A stretch of DNA of 6,747 nt from an uncultured Sphingomonadaceae bacterium (GCA_938003725.1 CALKXX010000176.1:1-6747), one strand, 5' to 3'. Numbered from the stretch's first letter, positions 1 through 6,745 are shown. Numbers and translations: made by a program. Notes: generated from the sequence alone by a model not told the origin.

Positions 1-1167
1 GTCGGCATGGCGCCGGTTGATACAGGCGAGAGCTGCCTCGGTTAGCGCTTCCCCCATATCCGCGCTAATTTCTGGCCAATATAACGGCATGGTGAGATTG
101 ACGTCATGATCCTCTTGCAACAGCAAAACGGGATATGCGACTTGAATAAATACGCTTGCAGAAACGCTGTCGGTTACTTGCCCTGCGCCATTTTCGGCCA
201 GTGGTAGCCAGATTGTGGAAAGCAGAGCCAACATGTCGCTGGCCTCCGGCGTGTCTTCCAATATGCCAAGCTCGACGACCAGCTGCTGCAGGAAAATGCC
301 AAAGCTATAATATTTTCCCTCGTCGCCAGAGCCCTTTGGGGACGCATTAAGCGGATTGGACCCGGCCGTAACCGCGCGCGGTGCATCGGCATCCGGTATC
401 ACGATATTTTGCCCGTCAAAAGGCATGCGTGTTTGAGGGCGCTGTTTCAGATAGCTAGAAAGCCCTTTCACAAAATCATTCCGGTATCGCGGATCATTTG
501 TATCGACAGGATCCTCAATCCCATCCGACATTTCAGCACTAGTCACTGGAACGATGCCATAGAGGATCGTGCGTTTTCGAGCGGCGCAAACCTCTGGCGG
601 GGCGATGTGCAGTGGAAGCACCTCTTCTCCCACAGTATCTTTGCTCCGCCGGTCTGCTGCGACTAGATGCAGCGCTTCAGGTGCGCCTTGAAAAGTTTGA
701 TGGCGTGTGGCGGGGTTTGGATCGGTCAACTCTGAACCTTGCACACTCTTCCAACCGATGACTGACTTTCCTTGCTTGAGCCAGCCGCATGGACTCTCGT
801 CCTTCTCTCTTCTCAAAACCAACCCCATCCCCGATATTTTTTCCGGGTCGACGGGCGGATAACCGGGAGCTTCACAGGCCAGTTCAAAAAGTGCGATTTG
901 AAACCGCCGGTGAACGGGTTGGTTAAGTTCCAAAATGCCAGTTTTTCTGCGCCGCAAATCTCGCCGGGCAGCAAGCCGTTGCCGCCAGTCATCTTGCTGC
1001 AAATCTTCCATGATGGCCGGTATGAAATTACTATCTTCCACGGTGACGATTAGCGCTCGGTTGCTCGTCGAACCCATTGGCCGCAACACCACGTCATGAT
1101 GCGGTATCGGAGGCATCTTGCCGGCCATCAGACGGCGCTGCGCGGGGTGGATCAGGACATCTACCAT
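1..1167 (-). CDS. Large protein of unknown function in the eCIS operon, C-terminus missing
   Basis: 389 codons are visible and the frame is still open at the left edge. The start at 1167 (MVDVLIHPAQRRLMAG) overlaps the spike stop by seven bases and has GCAGG 6 bases upstream; a later ATG at residue 14 lacks a site. I do not recognise the family. Visible segments: HHDVVLRPMGSTSNRALIVT (23-42), VEDSNFIPAIMEDLQQDDWRQRLAARR (43-69), the conserved-looking ILELNQPVHRRFQIALFELA (78-97), CEAPGYPPVDPEKISGMGLVLRR (98-120), a GWLKQGKSVIGWK pair of Trp motifs (128-140), and a leucine-rich helical part at 288-325. The middle (about 150-200) is polar and possibly loosely folded. There is no signal peptide or clear membrane segment. 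Position after the spike suggests a structural baseplate or particle-associated component; many eCIS have the gp25-like gene here, but this is far too long for gp25. Confidence 0.8.
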   Translation of the reverse strand, partial: MVDVLIHPAQRRLMAGKMPPIPHHDVVLRPMGSTSNRALIVTVEDSNFIPAIMEDLQQDDWRQRLAARRDLRRRKTGILELNQPVHRRFQIALFELACEAPGYPPVDPEKISGMGLVLRREKDESPCGWLKQGKSVIGWKSVQGSELTDPNPATRHQTFQGAPEALHLVAADRRSKDTVGEEVLPLHIAPPEVCAARKRTILYGIVPVTSAEMSDGIEDPVDTNDPRYRNDFVKGLSSYLKQRPQTRMPFDGQNIVIPDADAPRAVTAGSNPLNASPKGSGDEGKYYSFGIFLQQLVVELGILEDTPEASDMLALLSTIWLPLAENGAGQVTDSVSASVFIQVAYPVLLLQEDHDVNLTMPLYWPEISADMGEALTEAALACINRRHAD

Positions 1168-1856
1168 ATGTTGCCTGCCCCGGGCGTATAGCTGGAAGAT
1201 ATCACGCTGTTAGAGATCAGCATGTCACACTGCACAACCCCGCTAAATTGCGAGAAAGCAGAATCGACAGTGACCATGCCTGCGGACACTTCTACGGTTG
1301 CGGCTTCCACCGAAACCTTGCTCGCCGCTTTGATCGTTATACCCGAACCGCTCAGTTTGACGGTATTGCCGGACGCCTTGCATGTGACTTTGCCGCCGCC
1401 CTCATCGGTCACGATAATCTTGGCACCATTTGGTGTCTCAATCTCAATTTTTTCGCTGCCAGCTGATTCTTCGACAATTGCTATGCGGGTCCCAGCTTTG
1501 CCGTTCAGACTCCAACGGTCAACGCCGCTGGTCCCCAATTCATCGGGCAGTGCGGTTGACCCATTCCATAGAGAACCGACAACGATGGGGTGCAAACTGT
1601 CATTGCCCGCGAACAAGATGAGCACTTCTTCACCGACATCGGGAATGGCATGAAAACCGTAATTGTCTCCCGCAAAGGCAGTCGCAACACGGGCCCAGAT
1701 CAGCGCGTCCCCATCAGGGTCGGAGGCGAGCAATTGAATCTGTACTCGGCCTTGGGACTCCGGATCATTGACGTCGGTAACCAACCCGATATGTGCGCCC
1801 GACAACCATTGCGCAGGTTCAAAAAGAGCAGGAGAAAAACTCGCCGGATCGGTCAT
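1161..1856 (-). CDS. Baseplate spike protein gpV/gp5-like, OB fold plus beta-helix
   Basis: 231 residues, beginning MTDPASFSP. The protein is the piercing spike under the gpD-like base. Residues about 21-97 form the gp5 OB fold: HIGLVTDVNDPESQGRVQIQL, DALIWARVATAFAGDNYGF, PDVGEEVLILFAGND and HPIVVGSLWNG, all classic for the baseplate-V family. From about 105 the chain becomes short alternating strands with small polar turns (KIEIETPNGAKIIVTDE, KVTCKASGNTVKLSGSGITI, KVSVEAATVEVSAGMVTVDS), which fits a trimeric beta-helix needle to about residue 205. It ends in a short Ser-rich stretch and PGAGNIW. No lysozyme, PAAR or toxin domain is fused, so the tip is probably capped by a PAAR protein encoded elsewhere. 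Downstream the stop overlaps the next gene by seven bases. Confidence 0.92.
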   Translation of the reverse strand: MTDPASFSPALFEPAQWLSGAHIGLVTDVNDPESQGRVQIQLLASDPDGDALIWARVATAFAGDNYGFHAIPDVGEEVLILFAGNDSLHPIVVGSLWNGSTALPDELGTSGVDRWSLNGKAGTRIAIVEESAGSEKIEIETPNGAKIIVTDEGGGKVTCKASGNTVKLSGSGITIKAASKVSVEAATVEVSAGMVTVDSAFSQFSGVVQCDMLISNSVISSSYTPGAGNIW

Positions 1857-2941
1857 ACAGCACCTCCGAAATGCGCGCATTGCGCGGTAAAGTCGGTCAT
1901 ATATCCATTCTCTCGATCAAACCGGTGGATCGCCTCCACAACATTATATTGGTTGGTGAACATGGGGTTGGTGCCGAACAGGGTCAGCCAGCTGCCAACG
2001 CGGATTTCGGCATTGCCCACCGCGGTTCCTTCTGCGGTCACAAAAGCACGTGCATTTTTTCCAAATGCCGACCGGGCCTGACTATCTGCCCATTCCTGAT
2101 CGAGCGGTTCATGGTGCCGGATATGGTTCCGGTAGGGCGAAAATTTTTCGTCCAATATGTCTTTTGCGACCGGACCTTCGCCTGGCCCCATCTCACCTTC
2201 GTCGGCGGTTCCCAAAACCATTGCACCGCCGGCAATATCCATCGCGGAAATACTGGTTTGTGCAAATTGGTGGGCAAGGTCCGCAATGGTCCGAATACGG
2301 ACCAGGCTCTGCGGGAATGTGAGTTCGACGGATGTTCGTTCATCCCGCGCAATCGGCCCGACCTGAAGCTCCGCTCCCACCAGTTGGAGATCGGCGTCAA
2401 CCGTCGCTAAGACACGGCGCATGAATGTCAGATCTGTTTCGCCCATTTGAGCCCATTTCTTGACGGGTTGATCCAACCCATCCCGGACCTGCGGCGAAAG
2501 ACCATAGTCACCGGCAATCTGTTCGATCACTTGTTTGGGAGACATGTCGTCAAAAAGGCGTGAACGCTTTTCCCGGCGCGCAGCAAATAGAAGATCCTCA
2601 GCCAATATGGTGATTGTTGGTGCTTTGATGGGATCAAGTTCACCCTCCACCGCTGTAATCACACCGGAAAATATCTCTTGCGGAGACATGGTTTCTCCAG
2701 CGTATAAGATGATCGGTTCACCCAGTTTCAGCGGTTGATCGTCGCCGGTTGCTCCAAATCCGCTGCTGCCATCGGATGCGCTGATCCAGTCGGAAAAACT
2801 GATCTCCAATGAAGACAGGCCGCCCAAAGCCTCGCGCATTTTCATGGCAGAAATCTGTGCCGACAATAGCGGATATTCGGTGTCGCTTATCCGGACCGTC
2901 GGCCGGGCACTATACATGGTTGGGGGATCATCGCGGGCCAT
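1853..2941 (-). CDS. gpD-like spike base (phage late control D family; VgrG/Afp8 N-terminal half)
   Basis: 362 residues, equivalent to the gp27-like part of the hub: a trimer that seats the spike under the tube. Family marks: PTVRISDTEYPLL (14-26), LSSLEISFSDW (42-52), EIFSGVITAVEGEL (89-102), MSPKQVIEQIAGDYGL (133-148), the very typical WAQMGETDLTFMRRVLATVDADL (163-185), and near the end the YNVVEAIHRFDRENGYMTDF pattern (332-351), which matches the Y-V-H-G-Y-T-F closing motif of the family. In Afp8 and VgrG the spike OB domain follows in the same chain; here the chain stops at residue 362 and the OB domain is a separate gene with an ATGA overlap. The start at 2941 is two bases after the preceding stop, with only a weak GAAGCGGAA-like site, so it may depend on coupling. 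An internal ATG at residue 9 is an alternative start. Confidence 0.9.
   Translation of the reverse strand: MARDDPPTMYSARPTVRISDTEYPLLSAQISAMKMREALGGLSSLEISFSDWISASDGSSGFGATGDDQPLKLGEPIILYAGETMSPQEIFSGVITAVEGELDPIKAPTITILAEDLLFAARREKRSRLFDDMSPKQVIEQIAGDYGLSPQVRDGLDQPVKKWAQMGETDLTFMRRVLATVDADLQLVGAELQVGPIARDERTSVELTFPQSLVRIRTIADLAHQFAQTSISAMDIAGGAMVLGTADEGEMGPGEGPVAKDILDEKFSPYRNHIRHHEPLDQEWADSQARSAFGKNARAFVTAEGTAVGNAEIRVGSWLTLFGTNPMFTNQYNVVEAIHRFDRENGYMTDFTAQCAHFGGAV
1861..1867 (-). promoter_or_regulatory. Strong ribosome-binding site deciding the gpV start
   Basis: The minus strand reads GGAGGTG, with the GGAGG core 6 bases before the ATG at 1856. That ATG overlaps the gpD stop as ATGA. An upstream in-frame ATG at 1880 would add eight unlikely residues (MRAFRRCC) and has no such site, so 1856 is the start. 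Confidence 0.75.
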
Positions 2942-2943
2942 AT

Positions 2944-3108
2944 CTATTCCGCTTCAAGCCGCGCTGCGCGTTGCTGCGTGCGCTTCATTTCTTGCATGAT
3001 AAGCCGCGTCTCGGACAAGCTTCGCTGAACAGCCTGCGCGGCAGTGGAAGCTATCTCCGGTTGTGGCTGCAATTGTTCAGCTTCCATTTGTTCGATCATC
3101 ACAGGCAT
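2944..3108 (-). CDS. Small helical eCIS-associated protein, 54 residues
   Basis: This short gene starts MPVMIEQMEAEQLQPQ and ends MKRTQQRAARLEAE before TAG. Residues 1-9 look like a short beta-like opening. Residues about 22-54 (TAAQAVQRSLSETRLIMQEM onward) are an amphipathic, charged helix that may form a coiled coil. There is no signal peptide or membrane segment. It fills the gap between the hub adaptor and the gpD-like gene: AGGAG lies upstream and only two bases separate its stop from the next ATG. Small proteins with an MPI/MPV opening (DUF5908-like) are common at this position in eCIS operons, but I cannot confirm membership from the sequence. A role as assembly helper or minor hub component is a guess. 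An internal ATG at residue 4 is an alternative start. Confidence 0.75.
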   Translation of the reverse strand: MPVMIEQMEAEQLQPQPEIASTAAQAVQRSLSETRLIMQEMKRTQQRAARLEAE

Positions 3109-3120
3109 ATCGTTATCTAT

Positions 3121-3125
3121 CTCCT
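3121..3125 (-). promoter_or_regulatory. Ribosome-binding site overlapping the upstream stop
   Basis: The minus strand reads TAGGAG: the TAG stop of the hub adaptor (3124-3126) runs into AGGAG. It lies 12 bases before the ATG at 3108, a slightly long spacing. It supports the 54-residue gene as real. Confidence 0.5.
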
Positions 3126-4386
3126 AGAAAATTTTTACCGACGCGCTGGCTGAAGCAGAGCCCGAAACATTGGCTTGCAAACCCGAAGATCCGCCGCTGG
3201 TTAATTTCCCGCTTTCGTCAAAAGAGGCGCTGATACCCGGCTTTATGGGGCGGGGCGGCGGCGCGAGTTTAGATGCGGAATAGCTGTAGGTTTCGGTTTT
3301 TCCGTCGCTAATAGACAGGCCGGCAAAAGCGCCTTCTGACGCCGATAACCCTCCGAGTGAACCGCTGCCACCAGCCACGGCATAGGAGGAGCTGTTGACT
3401 CCGGAACCGGCCGAAGCACTGAATGCAGAGCTGGCTTGAGCCGAAAACCCTGCGCTGGCTGAAGAAGAAAACCCGCCACCGATGCCTCCGCTGGCGCCGA
3501 AACCTGCCCCTGCACTGGCGCCAAATCCCGCGCTGAAATCCCCGCCTAAACTTCCGCCAATATCGGCGCCAATATCGGCGCCAAATCCGCCTCCAACACC
3601 ACCGCCGATCCCGCCGCTAATACCGCCTCCGATCCCGCCACCAATTCCTGCTCCGGCGCTGAGACCCAAGCCGGCACCGCCGCCTGCTTGTGCGCCAAAA
3701 CCGAAACCGATGGATGCTCCCGCGCCCACTCCCATACTGAAACCTGCTGCTGCCTTCAGTTCGATACCGGCATTGACGGTCAATCCACCACCACCGCCCA
3801 TCCGCATATTCTCGAGGCCGTTCTTCTTCGCAATATCACGTGCGGGCCCGGTATCTCCGGATTTGGCGCCTGCTTTTTGAGCCACAGCCGTTGTTCCCAA
3901 GCCACCAACGGGGCTTTCGTTCAATGTGACTTCGGCCCAATCATCACCGCTTGTGTCAAACTCTGTTCCTTGCACTGAGAGCTGCACGGTGGACCGAAGC
4001 GGGATACCTTCCGCTGACCAGAAATCGAGCGTTTCATTGTAAGATTCAATGACTCCCTGAAAACGGAAATTACCCCAAACCAGCTCGATTTGTGGCGGTG
4101 AACTTGTGTTATCCCCTTGGGGAATGGCCAATTCCTTGAGCCATCTTGTACCGTAAAAAAACTGGTCGCGGACATCCTCGCCGTCCTCGGTGGAATCGAA
4201 TATCAATGTCGTTTCCAGCTTTGTCTTGACCGGCTGCGTAGATTGCGTGCTGTTTTCGTCGCTGCCCAATTGATTGGTCAGTGAGACCTTCATCGATTCC
4301 GGGTTGAAACGTGCCCAGCAAGAGCGAGGCTCTTCAGAGGAATCTTGTGGCAACACTTCATTGATTTCGAGCTCAGCCATCGTCAT
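3124..4386 (-). CDS. CIS tube-initiator/hub adaptor (Afp7-like) with glycine-rich tail
   Basis: 420 residues in two very different halves. Residues about 10-150 look like the N-terminal domain of contractile-injection-system tube-initiator proteins (Afp7/Pvc7, gp53-like position): RSCWARFNPESMKVS (21-35), KTKLETTLIFDSTEDGEDVRD (54-74), PPQIELVWGNFRFQGVIES (97-115), and TVQLSVQGTEFD (133-144). These proteins join the spike to the first tube ring. Family members usually end in a LysM-type domain. None is visible here. Instead, from residue about 197 to 340 the chain is almost only Gly, Ala, Ser and single hydrophobic residues, with a strict four-residue period at 245-284 (GGGI-type units); it then gives a short Pro-rich stretch (APPPRPIKPG, 375-384) and a Ser/Ala end with VKIF. 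Start: ATGA overlap with the tube stop. Stop: its TAG is part of the AGGAG site for the next gene. Family call is strong for the N-terminal half; the role of the tail is unknown. Confidence 0.85.
   Translation of the reverse strand: MTMAELEINEVLPQDSSEEPRSCWARFNPESMKVSLTNQLGSDENSTQSTQPVKTKLETTLIFDSTEDGEDVRDQFFYGTRWLKELAIPQGDNTSSPPQIELVWGNFRFQGVIESYNETLDFWSAEGIPLRSTVQLSVQGTEFDTSGDDWAEVTLNESPVGGLGTTAVAQKAGAKSGDTGPARDIAKKNGLENMRMGGGGGLTVNAGIELKAAAGFSMGVGAGASIGFGFGAQAGGGAGLGLSAGAGIGGGIGGGISGGIGGGVGGGFGADIGADIGGSLGGDFSAGFGASAGAGFGASGGIGGGFSSSASAGFSAQASSAFSASAGSGVNSSSYAVAGGSGSLGGLSASEGAFAGLSISDGKTETYSYSASKLAPPPRPIKPGISASFDESGKLTSGGSSGLQANVSGSASASASVKIF
3535..3654 (-). repeat. Coding repeat: four-residue glycine units in the hub adaptor
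   Basis: Ten units of 12 bases encode GAGI, GGGI, GGGI, SGGI, GGGV, GGGF, GADI, GADI, GGSL, GGDF (residues 245-284). Each unit ends in a hydrophobic residue. The two GADI units are identical at the DNA level (aatatcggcgcc at 3559-3570 and 3571-3582 on the plus strand), so at least one unit looks recently duplicated. The units vary elsewhere in sequence while the frame is kept, which suggests selection on the protein pattern. Confidence 0.85.
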
Positions 4387-4988
4387 AGCGCGGTCTCCAA
4401 ATGCAGGCCTTCATGCGCTAAATGAAGTTCTTCGATCGCTATTTCGCCGCCCGATGCGTTCAGGTCACCGACGCGAAACTTGACCGGCATAGCGCGCTTG
4501 AGCTTCCAACCTACCGTTGCCTTGCGGGACGCATCCTGTTCGCCTTCTGTTTCATCGCCGTCTTTGCTGGGACCCGATGGCCCGATTAGATAGATGGACA
4601 CATCTGCCCTGCTGGTACTTGCCCACCCCCCATTGGGGACGTCATTTGCTCCTGCAAACAGCGACCACCATGCCCATAGATGGCGGGATTGAACCAGTCC
4701 GCGTTTCAAGATGACCGTGCTGAAAGTTACCGTACCGGCCCTTTGGTGGACCATATAGTTGGCGCCGCCGGAGCGAATTGTTTTGGGTTCCATTGTCGCT
4801 TCAAGGCCGGTGACTTCTGAAAAGCCGCCAGTGATGACCTTGTTCGATGCGGTGATCTCTTTGCCACTATCGTCAACGAAGGAGCTGTCATCCACGTCAT
4901 CAAAAAGGCCAAGATCGATATCGACATGAAAATTGAAGCCGGCGAAAGGCGTGAGCGGGTCCTGTCCTTCTGGAATGGCGACGGTCAT
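4383..4988 (-). CDS. Tail tube protein, gp19/Afp5-like
   Basis: 201 residues, longer than the roughly 150 usual for the family. It should form hexameric rings of the inner tube, probably at the baseplate-proximal end given its place after the sheath (as Afp5). Visible family features: strand FNFHVDID (18-25), GGFSEVTGLEATMEP (54-68), the LKRG turn (94-97), the helix with LWAWWSLFAG (104-113), VGWKLKRAMPVKF (159-171) and final strand IAIEELHLAHEGLHL (183-197). Two acidic insertions explain the extra length: about 28-44 (FDDVDDSSFVDDSGKE region) and about 136-155 (GPSGPSKDGDETEGE region). The start at 4988 overlaps the sheath stop by ATGA and has AGAGGT 5 bases upstream; the stop overlaps the next start the same way. 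No signal peptide, as expected for a cytoplasmically assembled particle. Confidence 0.9.
   Translation of the reverse strand: MTVAIPEGQDPLTPFAGFNFHVDIDLGLFDDVDDSSFVDDSGKEITASNKVITGGFSEVTGLEATMEPKTIRSGGANYMVHQRAGTVTFSTVILKRGLVQSRHLWAWWSLFAGANDVPNGGWASTSRADVSIYLIGPSGPSKDGDETEGEQDASRKATVGWKLKRAMPVKFRVGDLNASGGEIAIEELHLAHEGLHLETAL
4395..4398 (-). promoter_or_regulatory. Ribosome-binding site of the hub-adaptor gene
   Basis: The minus strand reads GGAG, 8 bases before the ATG at 4386. The next in-frame ATG (4380) would be 14 bases away, so 4386 is the preferred start. Confidence 0.45.
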
Positions 4989-6625
4989 GATTGACCTCTG
5001 TTGCCCAGTGTGAGGGCGACATTGATCCGCTCAACCATTTGCGCAGGAGTGAAGGAAATGCGGGCAATCAAACGGCCATTATCAATATCATATTGGGTCA
5101 TCGTGGTGCGGTCGCATTGTACGTCATAGGCCGCCGCCGGATTGGCACCATTTAGGGCACCTGCCTGCCACAATGCATAAAGCAGGGCATCCATTTCCTT
5201 TTTCAATGCCGCCCAGCTTTCTGGGCCGGATATGCCGAAAAAATGAGATTGTCCGATTTCGCGGGCGTTACGCAGAATGACCGCCATGGTACGAGACACG
5301 GGGCCAGCTTGCCAGGCGGCCGTCGAAGAGCTGGTCGCGTCGCTCAGACAGCGGAACTCTCCAAATTTGCGTCCGATCAGGCTAAGACCTGCACCAAGCC
5401 AGTCATAGGTTGAGCCCGGTGCGCCTTTCTGGATATCGCTGGTCGCGAGCATGGGCAGAGTAGATTGAATTTCGCTCAGCAGAGGTCCGGTCGATGAGGA
5501 AAAAGCACCACGGGTTAGCGATGTTCTTGCGATAGCACCGGCCAATAACCCTTCGCCGCCTTCAACATTTTCCGGCTGTGTCTGTGAAGCAGATGTCGTT
5601 ACCCACGGATAGCAAAGTTGCAGCCGCGCACTTCCAGCTAAATTTTCGTCCAGAAGAGTTGCCTCGTCAAAACCCTCCAGTGGTTTGGTTAGTAGTGATA
5701 GCGGCCAATTTTGGGCATCCTGCGGAATCTCCGCATCATCCAGATCTGGCAAGGGGAGACTGCTGATCAGCATGACGTCACGCCGATGTGCCGCCCCGCC
5801 GGAACCGTGCATCATGGTTAGGATTTGCCGGATTGCCCGTGCCCAAAAACCATATGCTGTTAAACTTAGTCGCGGCGCGGAATAGCTGCGAAAGGCCTGT
5901 CGTTCCTGTGTATCGACGCCCGGGATCGTCGGCGCACAGTCACGAAACTGCTCGTCAATATCATCTGGGTCAAAGCTGATTGGGACAATCTTTGCAGGAC
6001 CGGAGACAAGATCGGGTAGGTCGGGAAGGATCAGCATCGCAGCGTCATCCACGCCCAGAACATGCGCCGCACCCGTCCAAGTTGCCGGGTCATGCACCGA
6101 TGGCGGTGAACCTTTATTGTCAAATCCTGACATTAGTGGCACCCGCTGATCGGCATCGTCAGGTGGTGCTGTGTTGGTCCAGGAAATCAGTTGCCGATAT
6201 GTCTCTTTCGCAGCTTCTTCATCTTCGATCTCAGACAGCAGGGGCAGAGGATCACCGGTCCTGACAATATAGGCTTTTGCCCCGCCTTCTTCAAAAAAGG
6301 AGCGGACAGCCAACCCCAACCGACAGGGAATTTGTTCGACGGAACCAGATTCTACCGGTCGTTCATCCCAGGCAAATAGAGCATCGAACATGTCCCAGCT
6401 TTCTATCGGTACCGGAATATCCAACAACGCTTCCACCGTTTCCGGGTCGCGTGCAAAAGGTCCGATTCCTGTAAAGTCAGACTGCTGGAGCAGCCGATCA
6501 ATGTCAGCTGGCAGCGGCCCGGGCCGTCGTCCGACCAGTCCGACGAACAAGGCAATGTCGGCGCGGGTCGGCGCGAAACCGGTCACCGGCGGCCGTACCT
6601 TAATGTCCACGCTGGGATAGGGCAT
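4985..6625 (-). CDS. Contractile tail sheath protein
   Basis: 546 residues. It is the outer sheath of the injection machine: subunits wrap the inner tube in an extended state and contract to drive the tube and spike into a target. The N-terminus (about residues 1-40) has the typical opening with TRADIALFVGLVGRRPGPLP, followed by a region including SWDMFDALFAW (76-86) and SFFEEGGAKAYIVR (109-122). The last 150 residues carry the conserved sheath core: a Y-D-W-L segment, a wing with SRTMAVILRN, a helix with WAALKKEMDALLYALW, and the final strands YDVQCD and GRLIARISFTPAQMVERINV. There is one sheath gene in view, whereas Afp has three. A single fused sheath, rather than a TssB/TssC pair, argues against a type VI system. 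The start at 6625 has a good ribosome-binding site; the stop overlaps the next start by ATGA. Similar length to eCIS sheaths. Confidence 0.93.
   Translation of the reverse strand: MPYPSVDIKVRPPVTGFAPTRADIALFVGLVGRRPGPLPADIDRLLQQSDFTGIGPFARDPETVEALLDIPVPIESWDMFDALFAWDERPVESGSVEQIPCRLGLAVRSFFEEGGAKAYIVRTGDPLPLLSEIEDEEAAKETYRQLISWTNTAPPDDADQRVPLMSGFDNKGSPPSVHDPATWTGAAHVLGVDDAAMLILPDLPDLVSGPAKIVPISFDPDDIDEQFRDCAPTIPGVDTQERQAFRSYSAPRLSLTAYGFWARAIRQILTMMHGSGGAAHRRDVMLISSLPLPDLDDAEIPQDAQNWPLSLLTKPLEGFDEATLLDENLAGSARLQLCYPWVTTSASQTQPENVEGGEGLLAGAIARTSLTRGAFSSSTGPLLSEIQSTLPMLATSDIQKGAPGSTYDWLGAGLSLIGRKFGEFRCLSDATSSSTAAWQAGPVSRTMAVILRNAREIGQSHFFGISGPESWAALKKEMDALLYALWQAGALNGANPAAAYDVQCDRTTMTQYDIDNGRLIARISFTPAQMVERINVALTLGNRGQS
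4994..4999 (-). promoter_or_regulatory. Ribosome-binding site of the second tube gene
   Basis: The minus strand reads AGAGGT inside the last sheath codons, 5 bases before the ATG at 4988. Together with the ATGA overlap it supports translational coupling of sheath and tube synthesis. Confidence 0.6.
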
Positions 6626-6634
6626 CTTTAGCGT

Positions 6635-6641
6635 CTCACCT
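6635..6641 (-). promoter_or_regulatory. Ribosome-binding site of the sheath gene
   Basis: The minus strand reads AGGTGAG, ending 9 bases before the sheath ATG at 6625. It sits in the 42-base gap after the tube stop (6626-6667), the widest gap in the window. No terminator hairpin or promoter is evident in that gap, so the sheath is probably on the same transcript as the tube gene. Confidence 0.6.
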
Positions 6642-6667
6642 GTTGTTGAACTATAGGCCAGTCAGAT

Positions 6668-6745
6668 TCAGACATCGGAAAATTCAAAGCCTTCCGACGC
6701 AACGACCAATTCTTCCATGGCGACGTCACTTCCGCCCTTGGCTGC
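6668..6745 (-). CDS. Tail tube protein (gp19-like), C-terminal end only
   Basis: Only the last 25 codons are inside the window; the start lies beyond the right edge. The visible end reads AAKGGSDVAMEELVVASEGF and then EFSDV before a TGA stop. This matches the end of the second tube gene in the window (GGEIAIEELHLAHEGLHL, residues 180-197), the characteristic last beta-strand of T4 gp19/Afp1-type inner tube proteins. Its position just upstream of the sheath is that of Afp1. The role is inferred: hexameric rings stacked into the inner tube. The frame was chosen for this similarity; one other frame stays open to a stop at 6626-6628 but its translation looks like no tube end. Family call is fairly firm for such a short piece because of the matched paralogue and the operon position. 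Confidence 0.72.
   Translation of the reverse strand, partial: AAKGGSDVAMEELVVASEGFEFSDV

Noticed and set aside
174..392. Minus-strand 72-residue open frame.
   Set aside because: It is a different frame inside the large unknown gene, has no ribosome-binding site and a composition typical of a shadow.
780..820. Apparent frameshift in the large unknown gene.
   Set aside because: A first reading lost two bases in a purine-rich run; rechecking the run agagagaagg on the minus strand showed one continuous frame from 1167 to the window edge.
1077..2410. Several plus-strand open frames over the spike genes.
   Set aside because: Their translations have no family resemblance, while the minus-strand frames carry clear gpD and gpV signatures over the same bases.
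3482..3880. Plus-strand proline-rich open frame.
   Set aside because: It is the antisense of the glycine-rich tail of the hub adaptor: glycine codons read backwards become proline or alanine codons.
6626..6667. Possible promoter or terminator between the tube and sheath genes.
   Set aside because: Only 42 bases, with a ribosome-binding site but no hairpin with a T-run and no convincing -35/-10 pair.
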